In this document: piece after piece, positions 33,741-42,571 of the stretch
Position numbering within the stretch: position 1 is the first letter of the stretch
Layout: each line of letters opens with the position of its first letter
Source: Marinilabiliaceae bacterium JC040
Lineage (GTDB): Bacteria > Bacteroidota > Bacteroidia > Bacteroidales > Marinifilaceae
Reading direction: 5' to 3'
NCBI GenBank assembly: GCA_022496785.1
Contig: SNAP01000001.1
Coordinates: 310,001-374,000 of the forward strand
Length of the DNA stretch: 64,000 bases
Notes under the pieces: model-generated
Told to the model about the DNA's origin: nothing
The model's input: the letters and a program-made list of their open reading frames with translations, nothing else
Database searches by the model: none
Made by a program: the position numbers and the translations under genes

Positions 33741-34104
33741 AGATGGTTTATGGGCTGAGATTCCAGAATTACCAGGATGTTATTCTTTTGGTGAGACAAT
33801 TTCAGAATTACATGAGATGTTAAGAGAAGCTGTTGACTTACATATTGAAGGTATGGTTGAAGATGGAGAATCTGTTCCTAATGTATTTCAAAACGAATTT
33901 GAATTTAAATTAAAGATAAATTTACAAGAATTTTTTGACCAATATCCAGTTTCAATTGCAGGTGTTGCTAAGAAGGCTGGAATGAATAGATCGTTATTAA
34001 CACAATATGCTAAAGGAATTAAGTTATTGTCTGAGAAACAAGCTTTAAGAATTACAGAGGCAATAAATAGTATAGGTAGAGATTTGGCTGCTATTTCTTT
34101 TTAA
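33706..34104 (+). CDS. hicB: HicB-family antitoxin
   Basis: The N-terminal domain has the HicB partial RNase H fold, with VRANKDGLWAEIPELPGCYS (about 7-26) and TISELHEMLREAVDLHIEGM. The C-terminal part (about 90-132) is a helix-turn-helix (SIAGVAKKAGMNRSLLTQYA), as in HTH-type HicB. I use the ATG at 33706 (MRKVETIVRANKDG), which gives the family N-terminus. A longer frame from 33649 would translate the hicA remnant out of frame. Normally HicB neutralises HicA and represses its own promoter. Here the toxin is broken, so HicB is a solitary regulator or is itself decaying. Confidence 0.82.
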   Translation: MRKVETIVRANKDGLWAEIPELPGCYSFGETISELHEMLREAVDLHIEGMVEDGESVPNVFQNEFEFKLKINLQEFFDQYPVSIAGVAKKAGMNRSLLTQYAKGIKLLSEKQALRITEAINSIGRDLAAISF

Positions 34105-34209
34105 AATTATTGGTTTAATCCATTTTAATATAGAGATATTCATTATTTTATTTAGATTGAGGGTGTTGTATTTTTTTTATATGGCACCCTCAATTTATAT
34201 AATTTACTG

Positions 34210-34283
34210 TGATTCCGGCGGGATTCAAACCCGCGACCTTCAGAACCGGAATCTGATGTTCTATTCAGCTAAACTACGGAACC
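34210..34283 (-). tRNA. tRNA-Arg (anticodon CCG)
   Basis: The minus strand folds as a complete tRNA. The acceptor stem GGTTCCG pairs with CGGAATC. The anticodon stem TCAGA/TCTGA encloses the loop TTCCGGT with anticodon CCG (codon CGG). The T stem GCGGG/CCCGC encloses TTTGAAT. The 3' CCA is not encoded. No protein gene overlaps. Confidence 0.93.
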
Positions 34284-34679
34284 ATTGCCTGCAAAATTAC
34301 TAATTAATATTGATGTTACAAGTTTGATTTTTAAGCTATATAAACATAATTAATTACGTTTTTTAGATTATTTCTAAAGAATGGAGATTTGCAATTATAA
34401 ATAATTACCTAATTATCTGATAGCTAATAATTAAAAGTTCTACTTATGTTTTATAGGTTTTGGAAAATATGTAAAATACAAACTTAAAAACGTGTTTAAG
34501 AACATATTTTTTCTAAAATAATTGACAAATACTTTGCTAATCTGCTAAATTCTATAAATGTTTGTATTCAAATAGTGAAAGAATTCTTTAATTATAATTC
34601 TAACTATTAAATAATTAAGAAATCAAGTTGATTTTTAACAAATAACGCAGTAATTTAAATAAAAACGAGAAAAGGTTTA
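34284..34679. other. AT-rich intergenic stretch upstream of acnB
   Basis: Nearly 400 bases hold no supportable gene. A short inverted repeat (taattat at 34410-34416, ataatta at 34427-34433) is visible. It presumably holds the promoter for the acnB operon and for the tRNA on the other strand, but I find no element matching TAnnTTTG closely enough to call. Confidence 0.5.
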
Positions 34680-37229
34680 ATGGAATCTTATCTAAAACAT
34701 GAAGCTGCTAGAAATGCCAAGGGTATTCCTGCGCTTCCATTGTCACCAGCTCAAACAGAGCAATTATGTTCTATGCTGGAGGCACCTGAAAAAGGGAAAG
34801 AATCATTTTTAATGAATCTTTTTACAGAAAGAATCGCACCAGGTGTAGACGATTCTACTAAGGTAAAAGCTGAATTTTTAAGAGCTATCATTAAAGGAGA
34901 AAAAACTTCTCCATTAATCTCTAAAATTGAAGCAGTTGAAATATTGGGTACCATGATAGGTGGTTACAATGTTCCTGTTCTTTTAGAGGCTTTAAATGAT
35001 AACGAATTATCAGCTACTGCCTCAGAAGCATTAAAACATACTATTTTAGTATATGATGCTTTTGAAACTGTATGCGAGATGTCAAAATCTAACGCAGCAG
35101 CTAAAGAAGTTGTTGAATCATGGGCAAAAGCTGAGTGGTTTACTTCTCGCGAAGAGTTGCCAGAGGAGATTAAGGTTAAAGTATACAAAGTAGAAGGTGA
35201 GATTAACACAGATGACTTTTCTCCTGCTAGTGAAGCTTTTACTCGTCCTGATATCCCTTTGCATGCTTTGTCAATGGGTAGAGGTCGTTTCGACGACGGA
35301 AATGAGGTGATGAGAAAATGGAGAGAAGAAGGTCACAAGGTTGCTTTTGTAGGTGATGTTGTTGGTACTGGTTCTTCTCGTAAATCAGCTTGTAACTCAT
35401 TAATGTGGGCTATTGGTGAAGATATCCCTTGTGTTCCTAATAAGAGAAATAAAGGTATTGTTTTAGGTGGTGCTATTGCTCCTATCTTCTTTAATACTAC
35501 TGAAGATTCAGGCGGTCTTCCTCTTATTGTTGATGCTACTAAGTTCAATATGGGTGATGAGATTGTTATTAACACTAAGAAGCAAGAAATTACTCTTGAC
35601 GGAAAAGTTGTTGAAACTTTCGAAATTAAACCTGCTACTCTTAAAGATGAGTATAGAGCTGGTGGTCGTATCAACCTTATCATTGGAAAATCTTTAACTG
35701 CTCAAGCAAGAGAATTTTTAGGTCTAGACCCTATTTCGTTATTTACTGAAGTAGAAAACCCTAAAGCTGAGGCTAAACAAGGTTATACTTTAGCTCAAAA
35801 AATTGTTGGTAAGGCTTGTGGTGTTGATGGTGTTTTACCAGGCGCTTCATTATTACCAAAAATGACTACTGTTGGTTCTCAGGATACTACAGGTCCTATG
35901 ACTAGAGACGAAATTAAAGAGTTAGCTTGTCTTAAGTTTGCTGCTCCTTTATTTATGCAGTCTTTCTGTCATACTGCTGCTTATCCAAAACCTACAGATG
36001 TTTTGATGCATAGAACTTTACCAGATTTTATTACTGAACGTAAAGGTGTTGCTTTACGCCAAGGTGATGGTGTTATCCACTCTTGGTTAAATAGAATGTT
36101 GTTACCAGATACTGTTGGTACTGGTGGTGACTCTCACACTCGTTTCCCTCTAGGAATTTCGTTCCCTGCTGGTTCAGGTCTTGTTGCATTTGCTGGTGCT
36201 GTTGGTAGTATGCCTCTTGATATGCCAGAATCTGTATTAGTTAAATTTAAAGGTAAACTACGTGATGGTATTACTTTAAGAGATTTAGTTAATGCAATTC
36301 CTTATTTCGCTATTCAAGAAGGTCTATTAACTGTTCCTAAAAAGAATAAGATAAATGTATTTAATGGTACTATCATCGAGATGGAAGGTCTTGACGATAT
36401 TACTGTAGAGCAAGCTTTTGAATTAACAGATGCAACTGCAGAACGTTCTGCTGCTGCTGGTGTTATTAAGCTTTCTAAAGAAAAAGTGATTGAGTACGTT
36501 AAGTCGAATGTTGCTTTACTTGAAAGTTTAATAAAAGGTGGATATTCAGATGCTGAAACTATCCAAAATAGAATTAATGCAATGAACGCTTGGTTAGCTG
36601 ATCCTCAACTTCTTGAAAGAGATGAGAATGCTAATTATAAAGCTGTTATTGAAATTGACTTAAGTGATATTAAAGAGCCAATTCTTGCTTGTCCTAACGA
36701 TCCTGATGACGTTAAGTTGTTAAGTGATGTTGCAGGTACTGAAATTAATGATGTATTCATTGGTTCTTGTATGACTAATATTGGTCATTTCCGTGCTGCT
36801 TCTAAAATTTGGGAAGGTTGTACTCCTAGTCCTGTAGTTCGTACTTATATAGCACCTCCTACTCGTATGGATCAATCAACTCTTAAGAATGAAGCAAGAT
36901 ACTCTTCTTTTGTTAAGATAGGTGCACGTATTGAAACTCCTGGATGTTCTCTTTGTATGGGTAACCAATTGAGAATTCCTGATAATGCTGTTGCTTTCTC
37001 TACTTCTACACGTAACTTTAATAACCGTTTAGGTACTGGTGCTCAAGTTTACTTGGGTTCTGCAGAACTTGGTGCTATTGTTGCGACTCTTGGTAAACTT
37101 CCTACTGTTGAAGAATATATGGCAGTTTACAATGAGCATATTGCTCCTAATATGGATGAGATATATAATTATATGCAGTTCGATAATATGGACATGCAAG
37201 ATTCATTATATCACCAAAGAGATTTATAA
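34680..37229 (+). CDS. acnB: Aconitate hydratase B
   Basis: AcnB interconverts citrate and isocitrate through cis-aconitate with a [4Fe-4S] cluster. The N-terminal HEAT-like domain (about 1-155) and the swivelling domain (about 165-340, with [19 protein letters not shown]) precede the catalytic domains, the AcnB order. The three cluster cysteines are present: Cys 697 in GSCMTNIGH, and Cys 756 and 759 in [11 protein letters not shown]. At 849 residues it is close to E. coli AcnB. It heads the citrate block; icd follows after a hairpin with a GAAA loop. Confidence 0.95.
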   Translation: MESYLKHEAARNAKGIPALPLSPAQTEQLCSMLEAPEKGKESFLMNLFTERIAPGVDDSTKVKAEFLRAIIKGEKTSPLISKIEAVEILGTMIGGYNVPVLLEALNDNELSATASEALKHTILVYDAFETVCEMSKSNAAAKEVVESWAKAEWFTSREELPEEIKVKVYKVEGEINTDDFSPASEAFTRPDIPLHALSMGRGRFDDGNEVMRKWREEGHKVAFVGDVVGTGSSRKSACNSLMWAIGEDIPCVPNKRNKGIVLGGAIAPIFFNTTEDSGGLPLIVDATKFNMGDEIVINTKKQEITLDGKVVETFEIKPATLKDEYRAGGRINLIIGKSLTAQAREFLGLDPISLFTEVENPKAEAKQGYTLAQKIVGKACGVDGVLPGASLLPKMTTVGSQDTTGPMTRDEIKELACLKFAAPLFMQSFCHTAAYPKPTDVLMHRTLPDFITERKGVALRQGDGVIHSWLNRMLLPDTVGTGGDSHTRFPLGISFPAGSGLVAFAGAVGSMPLDMPESVLVKFKGKLRDGITLRDLVNAIPYFAIQEGLLTVPKKNKINVFNGTIIEMEGLDDITVEQAFELTDATAERSAAAGVIKLSKEKVIEYVKSNVALLESLIKGGYSDAETIQNRINAMNAWLADPQLLERDENANYKAVIEIDLSDIKEPILACPNDPDDVKLLSDVAGTEINDVFIGSCMTNIGHFRAASKIWEGCTPSPVVRTYIAPPTRMDQSTLKNEARYSSFVKIGARIETPGCSLCMGNQLRIPDNAVAFSTSTRNFNNRLGTGAQVYLGSAELGAIVATLGKLPTVEEYMAVYNEHIAPNMDEIYNYMQFDNMDMQDSLYHQRDL

Positions 37230-37244
37230 TAAATAAAATATAAT

Positions 37245-37278
37245 GGTTTCACAGTGGAAACATTGTGAAGCCTCTTTT
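37245..37278 (+). terminator. Hairpin with GAAA tetraloop between acnB and icd
   Basis: A 12-bp stem (ggtttcacagtg at 37245-37256, cattgtgaagcc at 37261-37272, two G-U pairs) closes a gaaa tetraloop and is followed by tctttt. It could be a partial terminator or an mRNA-stabilising element, since icd begins only 32 bases later without a visible promoter. Confidence 0.65.
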
Positions 37279-37309
37279 AAATAAGAATTTAAGAAAAAAA
37301 TATAAAGTC

Positions 37310-39529
37310 ATGGCAAAAGTTATTTATACACATACTGACGAGGCTCCATTATTGGCTACATATTCTTTACTACCAATAATCGAAAAATATACTGAGCTTG
37401 CTGGTGTAGAATTTGAAACTAGAGATATTTCTGTTGCTGCTAGAATTCTAGCTGTATTCCCAGAGTTTTTAACTGATGAGCAAAAAGTAAACGATGAGTT
37501 AAGTTATTTAGGTGATTTAACTAAATACCCTGAAGCAAATATTATTAAACTTCCTAATATTTCAGCTTCTCTTCCTCAGTTGACTGCTGCAATTGCAGAG
37601 TTACAAGCAAAAGGATATAAATTACCAGATTATCCAACTGAACCAAAAACTGAAGAAGAAAAAGAAATTAAAGAGCGTTACGATGCTGTTAAAGGTTCTG
37701 CTGTAAACCCTGTATTAAGAATGGGTAATTCAGACCGTAGAGCTCCTAAAGCTATTAAAGAGTACGTTAAGCAATTTCCTCACAAGATGAAAGTTTGGAC
37801 TAAGGAAAGTAAAGCTCACGTTGCTCATATGTCACATGGCGATTTCTATGAAAACGAGCAATCTGTTATTATGCCAGAGGCTGATGAATTGAAGATTTCT
37901 CTTTTCAATAAAGATAATAAAGAAACTGTACTTAAAGCTTCTTTACCTGTACTTAAAGGTGAAGTTATTGATGCAAGTTTCATGAGTGCTAAAGCTCTTA
38001 GAGAGTTTATTGCAAGCGAAATTGATCACGCAAAAGAAGAGGATATCTTATTCTCTGCTCACTTGAAAGCTACTATGATGAAAGTGTCTGACCCTATTAT
38101 GTTTGGTCACTTTGTATCAGTATTCTTCAAAGATGTTTTTGAAAAACATGCTAAGACTTTTGCTGAATTAGATGTTAACCCTAACAATGGTTTAGGTGAA
38201 TTATATGCAAAATTAGAAACTTTACCTGCTGAAAAAAGAAACGAAATTGAAGCTGATATTAAAGCTCAATACGAAACTCGTCCTCGTTTAGCTATGGTAA
38301 ATTCTGATAAAGGTATCACTAACCTACACGTAGGTTCTGATATTATTATTGATAACTCTATGCCTACTTGCTTGAAAAATGGTGGTGGTATGTGGAATCT
38401 TAATGGTGATTTAGAAGCTACTAAAGCTTGTATCCCAGATAGATCATACGCTGGTATTTATAAAGCGGTATTCAACTACTGTAGAGAAAATGGTGAATTT
38501 AAACCTGCTGAATTAGGTACTTGCCAAAATGTTGGTTTAATGGCTGAAAAAGCTGAAGAGTATGGTTCTCACGATAAGACTTTCTTAATGTCAGAGAATG
38601 GTACTGTTAAAATTACTAATAAAGCTGGTGAAGTTGTAATGCAACTTGAAGTTGAAGAAGGTGATATCTTCAGAGCTTGTCAAGCTAAAGATGCTCCTAT
38701 CCAAGACTGGGTTAAATTAGCTGTTAATAGAGCTAAAGCTAGTGGATATCCTGCAATCTTCTGGTTAGATGAAAACAGAGCTCACGATAGAGCAATGATT
38801 TCTTTAGTAAATAAATATCTTAAAGATCACGATACTACAGGTTTAGATATTCAAATTATGAATCCTTCTGACGCTTGTACTTATTCTTGTAAATTGATCT
38901 CTGAAGGTAAAAACTGTATCTCTGTAACAGGTAATGTTCTTAGAGATTACTTAACTGACTTATTCCCTATTATTGAAGTAGGTACTTCTGCTAAGATGTT
39001 ATCTATTGTTCCATTAATGCAAGGTGGTGGTCTTTTCGAAACTGGTGCTGGTGGTTCTGCTCCTAAGCACGTTCAACAGTTAGTTGAAGAGAATCACTTA
39101 AGATGGGATTCTTTAGGTGAATATTTCGCTTTAGCTGCTTCTTTAGAGCATTTAGGTAATAACTATAATAACGAAGGTGCTTTAGTTCTTGCTGAGGCTC
39201 TTGAAAATGCTACTGCTAAATTCTTACAAATGGATAAATCTCCATCTCGTAAGTGTGGTGAATTAGACGATAGAGGTTCTCATTATTATTTAGCTATGTA
39301 TTGGGCTGAAGAATTAGCTGCTCAAGATACTAATGCTAAACTTAAAGAAGTATTTACTAAAGTTGCTGCTGACTTAGCTGCAAACGAAGAGGCTATCGTT
39401 AGTGAATTAGCTGCTGTTCAAGGTAAACCAGCTGATGTAGGTGGTTACTATATGTTTGACGAAGAGAAAGTTAATAAAGTAATGCGTCCAAGTAAAACTT
39501 TAAACGCTATTGTTGATTCTATAGCTTAA
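37310..39529 (+). CDS. icd: NADP-dependent isocitrate dehydrogenase, monomeric type
   Basis: This is the large monomeric (type II) isocitrate dehydrogenase. It oxidatively decarboxylates isocitrate to 2-oxoglutarate, reversibly under high CO2 and reductant. Family segments include [19 protein letters not shown] at the N-terminus, [18 protein letters not shown] (about 130-147), GFYENEQSV-like substrate loops, and [14 protein letters not shown] use the ATG at 37310 ([14 protein letters not shown]). The frame extends to a GTG at 37265 inside the upstream hairpin, which is unlikely. The 739 residues match the family. It lies between acnB and the citrate lyase genes. Confidence 0.94.
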   Translation: MAKVIYTHTDEAPLLATYSLLPIIEKYTELAGVEFETRDISVAARILAVFPEFLTDEQKVNDELSYLGDLTKYPEANIIKLPNISASLPQLTAAIAELQAKGYKLPDYPTEPKTEEEKEIKERYDAVKGSAVNPVLRMGNSDRRAPKAIKEYVKQFPHKMKVWTKESKAHVAHMSHGDFYENEQSVIMPEADELKISLFNKDNKETVLKASLPVLKGEVIDASFMSAKALREFIASEIDHAKEEDILFSAHLKATMMKVSDPIMFGHFVSVFFKDVFEKHAKTFAELDVNPNNGLGELYAKLETLPAEKRNEIEADIKAQYETRPRLAMVNSDKGITNLHVGSDIIIDNSMPTCLKNGGGMWNLNGDLEATKACIPDRSYAGIYKAVFNYCRENGEFKPAELGTCQNVGLMAEKAEEYGSHDKTFLMSENGTVKITNKAGEVVMQLEVEEGDIFRACQAKDAPIQDWVKLAVNRAKASGYPAIFWLDENRAHDRAMISLVNKYLKDHDTTGLDIQIMNPSDACTYSCKLISEGKNCISVTGNVLRDYLTDLFPIIEVGTSAKMLSIVPLMQGGGLFETGAGGSAPKHVQQLVEENHLRWDSLGEYFALAASLEHLGNNYNNEGALVLAEALENATAKFLQMDKSPSRKCGELDDRGSHYYLAMYWAEELAAQDTNAKLKEVFTKVAADLAANEEAIVSELAAVQGKPADVGGYYMFDEEKVNKVMRPSKTLNAIVDSIA

Positions 39530-39570
39530 TCATAAATAGCTATTTAGAGAAATAGAAATATTTTTTATAT

Positions 39571-39619
39571 CGAACAGGGGGTGTCCAATATTGAAAAATA
39601 TTGAACAACCCTTTGTTCG
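39571..39619 (+). promoter_or_regulatory. Long hairpin between icd and citD
   Basis: A 49-base segment folds end to end. Twelve outer pairs (39571-39582 with 39608-39619, two G-U) lead through one-base bulges or mismatches to two pairs and then to seven inner pairs (39586-39592 with 39597-39603) around a gaaa tetraloop. No T run follows, so it is not a standard terminator. It may protect or mark a processing point between icd and the citrate lyase genes. Confidence 0.65.
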
Positions 39620-39672
39620 TATAAATTAATGAAATTTGATTACAATTTAATTTATTAAACTAAATAAATAGG

Positions 39673-39960
39673 ATGAAAATAATCAATAAAGCTCAAGCTG
39701 GAAGTTTTGAGTCAAGTGATATTCTTGTTATGGTTGAACCTAGCGATGCTAAAGGAAGAAATATTGAGTTTTCTTCAACTGTTGGTATCCAATATGGAGA
39801 GAGTATTTTAGCTGAAATACATTCTGTTCTAGATGAAATGAATGTAGAAGATGTTCAAATGATAGTAAATGATAAGGGAGCTTTAGTTCCTACTATTAGA
39901 GCTAGAGTTGAAACAGCTATTACTCGTGGTAGAGGTGAACAAAAGGGAACTCTAGCATAA
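39673..39960 (+). CDS. citD: Citrate lyase acyl carrier protein (gamma subunit)
   Basis: This is the small carrier subunit of citrate lyase. It bears the 2'-(5''-phosphoribosyl)-3'-dephospho-CoA arm that carries the acetyl and citryl groups. The attachment site is Ser 14 in AGSFESSDI, matching the known position in CitD. The middle (VGIQYGESILAEIHSVLDE) and the C-terminal RARVETAITRG segment are typical. At 95 residues it has standard length. It opens the lyase genes 143 bases after icd, with a long hairpin between, and citE follows after 73 bases containing a small hairpin (39999-40017). Confidence 0.93.
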   Translation: MKIINKAQAGSFESSDILVMVEPSDAKGRNIEFSSTVGIQYGESILAEIHSVLDEMNVEDVQMIVNDKGALVPTIRARVETAITRGRGEQKGTLA

Positions 39961-40033
39961 TTAGAATAAAATAAATTCATAATCATAATTAACTAATAAA
40001 AGAAGTTTTACTTCTTTCAATAGTGTATAAGAA

Positions 40034-40930
40034 ATGAAAAAAACAAAAGAATTTAAGAGAAGAAGTATGTTATACATTCCAGGAAATAATCCTGCTATGT
40101 TACAACAAGGTGGTGTCTATGGTGCCGATTCTTTACTTCTTGACCTTGAGGATGCTGTTGCATTAAATCAAAAAGATGCAGCTAGAACTTTAGTTGCTAA
40201 TATGCTTCAACACAATAAGTATTACGATGCTGAATTATCAGTGAGAGTAAATCATATTGATACTCCTTTTGGATTGGCAGATCTTGAGGAGATTGTTCCA
40301 TTGCAACCTCATACTATACGTTTTCCTAAATGTGAAACTATTGAGCAACTTGATAAAGTGCTTAGCATTGTTGAAGAGATTGAAAATAAACACAATCTTC
40401 CTCACAATGAAATGGGAATTCACGCTATGATTGAAACAGCTTTAGGTGTAATGAATGTATACGATATTGCTGGACATTCTTCACGTGTTGATGCTATTAC
40501 TATTGGTGGTCAGGATTTGACTTCTGATATGAAGGTTGCTGCTGGAAAAGATGGTATAGGTATCGATTATGCTCGTAAGAGAATTGTTATGGCTGCTAAG
40601 GCTCACCGTATTGATGTTATGGATACTGTTTTTGCAGACGTAGATGATGATGAAGGTTTAAGAAAAGAAACTGAATATATTAAGAAAATTGGTTTTACAG
40701 GTAAGGCTGTGATTAACCCTCGTCAGATAGATATCGTTCATGAAGTATATATCCCATCTGAAAAAGATGTTGCTAAAGCAATGAGAATTTATCAAGCATA
40801 TCTTAAAAACAAAGCTGCCGGTATAGGTGTGTTTGCTGTTGACAAGAAAATGGTTGATAAACCTGTTGTTGAGAGAGCAATGACTACTTTAAGTCTTGCA
40901 GATATAGACTTAAATTCAATTGAATATTAA
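40034..40930 (+). CDS. citE: Citrate lyase beta subunit (citryl-ACP lyase)
   Basis: CitE is a TIM-barrel Mg2+ enzyme that cleaves citryl-ACP to oxaloacetate and acetyl-ACP. It opens with RRSMLYIPGNNPAMLQQG (about 9-26). It has the metal and substrate residues in LLDLEDAVALNQKDAAR (about 36-52), RVNHIDTPFG, and the Glu in MIETALGVMN. Near the end, FTGKAVINPRQIDIVHEVY is diagnostic. The 298 residues are typical. It lies between citD and citF in the classical order. Confidence 0.95.
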   Translation: MKKTKEFKRRSMLYIPGNNPAMLQQGGVYGADSLLLDLEDAVALNQKDAARTLVANMLQHNKYYDAELSVRVNHIDTPFGLADLEEIVPLQPHTIRFPKCETIEQLDKVLSIVEEIENKHNLPHNEMGIHAMIETALGVMNVYDIAGHSSRVDAITIGGQDLTSDMKVAAGKDGIGIDYARKRIVMAAKAHRIDVMDTVFADVDDDEGLRKETEYIKKIGFTGKAVINPRQIDIVHEVYIPSEKDVAKAMRIYQAYLKNKAAGIGVFAVDKKMVDKPVVERAMTTLSLADIDLNSIEY

Positions 40931-40956
40931 TAGGAATAATATAAAAGTCTGCTATA

Positions 40957-42507
40957 ATGAAAAATAGTTTAGGTAAAGAGATTCCAGAATCTATAGAAGG
41001 ATTAGGAAAATTAATTCCATATACAGGAGCTTGGGGTTTACAAGATAGACTTGATGAAGTTAAACTTGTGCCAGTTCCAGCAAAGGCTCGTAAGCCACAC
41101 TATGATAAAACATGTGCTAACCTTGAAGAGGCTATTAAAAAATCTCAGCCTTTCAATGGTATGTGTGTTTCTTTCCACCACCATTTAAGAGGTGGAGACC
41201 AATTGATTATTCAAGCAATGGAAATCTTTAAGAAATTAGGTATTAAAGATATTTGTATTGCTTCATCTTCATTAACTACTGCTCACGATTGTTTAGTTCC
41301 TTTCGTTTTAGATGGTACTATTACAAAGATCTTCTCTTCTGGTATTAGAGGTGAACTAGGTAGAACAGTTTCTGAAGGTGCTCTTCCAAATCCAATTGTA
41401 ATACATTCTCATGGTGGTCGTGCAAGAGCTATTAAAGAAGGTAGAATCAAAATTGATATTGCTATTCTAGCTGCTGCTGCTGCTGATAACGAAGGTAATG
41501 CTACAGGTCAACACGGACCTTCAGCATTCGGTTCTATGGGATATGGTATGATTGATGCTCAATATGCTAAGAATACTATTATCGTTACTGATAATATGGT
41601 TGAATTCCCATGTGTTCCTGCTTCTGTTCCTGCTCACTATGTTGATTTTGTTACTGAAATAGAAACTATTGGTGATGCTAAGAAAATTGCAGGTGGTACT
41701 ACTCGTATTACTAAAGCTCCATTAGATCTTAAGATTGCTAAAATGGCTGCTGATGCAATTATTGCTACTGATTATTTCAAAAATGGTATTAGTTTCCAAG
41801 TAGGTGCCGGTGGTGCTTCACTTGCTGTTGCTAAATATATCAGAAAAGCAATGATCGAGAAAGAAGTTCAAGGTTCTTTCTTATTAGGTGGTGTTACTTC
41901 TGTATGTACTGATATGTTAGAAGAAGGTTTATTTAAATCAATCTTCGACGTACAAGGTTTTGATGCTGCAGTTTCTAGTTCATTATTGAATAATCCAAAA
42001 CATATAGAAATAAGCTCAGATCAATATGCTAGCCCTATGAACTCAGGTGCTATGACTAACAAAATTGATGTTGTAGCTCTAGGTGCTCTTGAGGTTGATA
42101 CTGATTTTAATGTAAACGTAATTACATCTTCTACAGGTGATATTATGGGTGCTTCAGGTGGTCACTCTGATACAGCTGCTGGTGCTAATTTGTCAATTGT
42201 TGTTGCTCCTTCTTTCCGTGGTAGATTACCTATCATTGTGGATAAAGTGATGACTGTTGTTACTCCTGGTGAATCTGTTGATTTAGTTGTTACTGAAAGA
42301 GGTATTTGTGTTAATCCTCTTAGAAAAGATTTAGAAAAACAACTTAAAGAAGCTGGTCTTTGGGTAAGAGATATTAAAGAACTTGCTAAGGAAGTTGAAG
42401 AGATTGTTGGTAAACCTGCTCACGTAGCTACAACAGATAAAATTATCGGTGTTGTAGAATATCGTGATGGTTCTATCATTGATGTTATTAGACAACCTAA
42501 GAAATAG
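40957..42507 (+). CDS. citF: Citrate lyase alpha subunit (citrate:acetyl-ACP transferase)
   Basis: CitF exchanges acetyl for citryl on the CitD carrier. It opens with a typical PESIEGLGKLIPYTGAW (about 10-26). Further signatures are FHHHLRGGDQLI (about 75-86), GIRGELGRTVSEGALPNP and IHSHGGRARAI. The C-terminal half has TGDIMGASGGHSDTAAGAN and ERGICVNPLR, as in the CoA-transferase-like fold. The 516 residues are standard. It starts 26 bases after citE. A strong hairpin with a short T run follows it. Confidence 0.95.
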   Translation: MKNSLGKEIPESIEGLGKLIPYTGAWGLQDRLDEVKLVPVPAKARKPHYDKTCANLEEAIKKSQPFNGMCVSFHHHLRGGDQLIIQAMEIFKKLGIKDICIASSSLTTAHDCLVPFVLDGTITKIFSSGIRGELGRTVSEGALPNPIVIHSHGGRARAIKEGRIKIDIAILAAAAADNEGNATGQHGPSAFGSMGYGMIDAQYAKNTIIVTDNMVEFPCVPASVPAHYVDFVTEIETIGDAKKIAGGTTRITKAPLDLKIAKMAADAIIATDYFKNGISFQVGAGGASLAVAKYIRKAMIEKEVQGSFLLGGVTSVCTDMLEEGLFKSIFDVQGFDAAVSSSLLNNPKHIEISSDQYASPMNSGAMTNKIDVVALGALEVDTDFNVNVITSSTGDIMGASGGHSDTAAGANLSIVVAPSFRGRLPIIVDKVMTVVTPGESVDLVVTERGICVNPLRKDLEKQLKEAGLWVRDIKELAKEVEEIVGKPAHVATTDKIIGVVEYRDGSIIDVIRQPKK

Positions 42508-42521
42508 TCTTTTATTTATGT

Positions 42522-42559
42522 AATGGCTAGATATTGTATTATGGTATCTAGCCATTTTT
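42522..42559 (+). terminator. Perfect 12-bp hairpin with T run between citF and citXG
   Basis: Arms aatggctagata (42522-42533) and tatctagccatt (42545-42556) are fully complementary and followed by TTT. The form is an intrinsic terminator, yet citXG starts only 13 bases beyond and has no room for its own promoter. Partial readthrough would lower expression of the maturation genes relative to the subunits. Confidence 0.75.
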
Positions 42560-42571
42560 ATTTATTTATAT

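Noticed and set aside
34501-34560. Possible acnB promoter near TTGACAAATACTTTGC
   Set aside because: The -7 part misses the TAnnTTTG consensus by more than one base and the spacing to TTGAC is wrong for this phylum.
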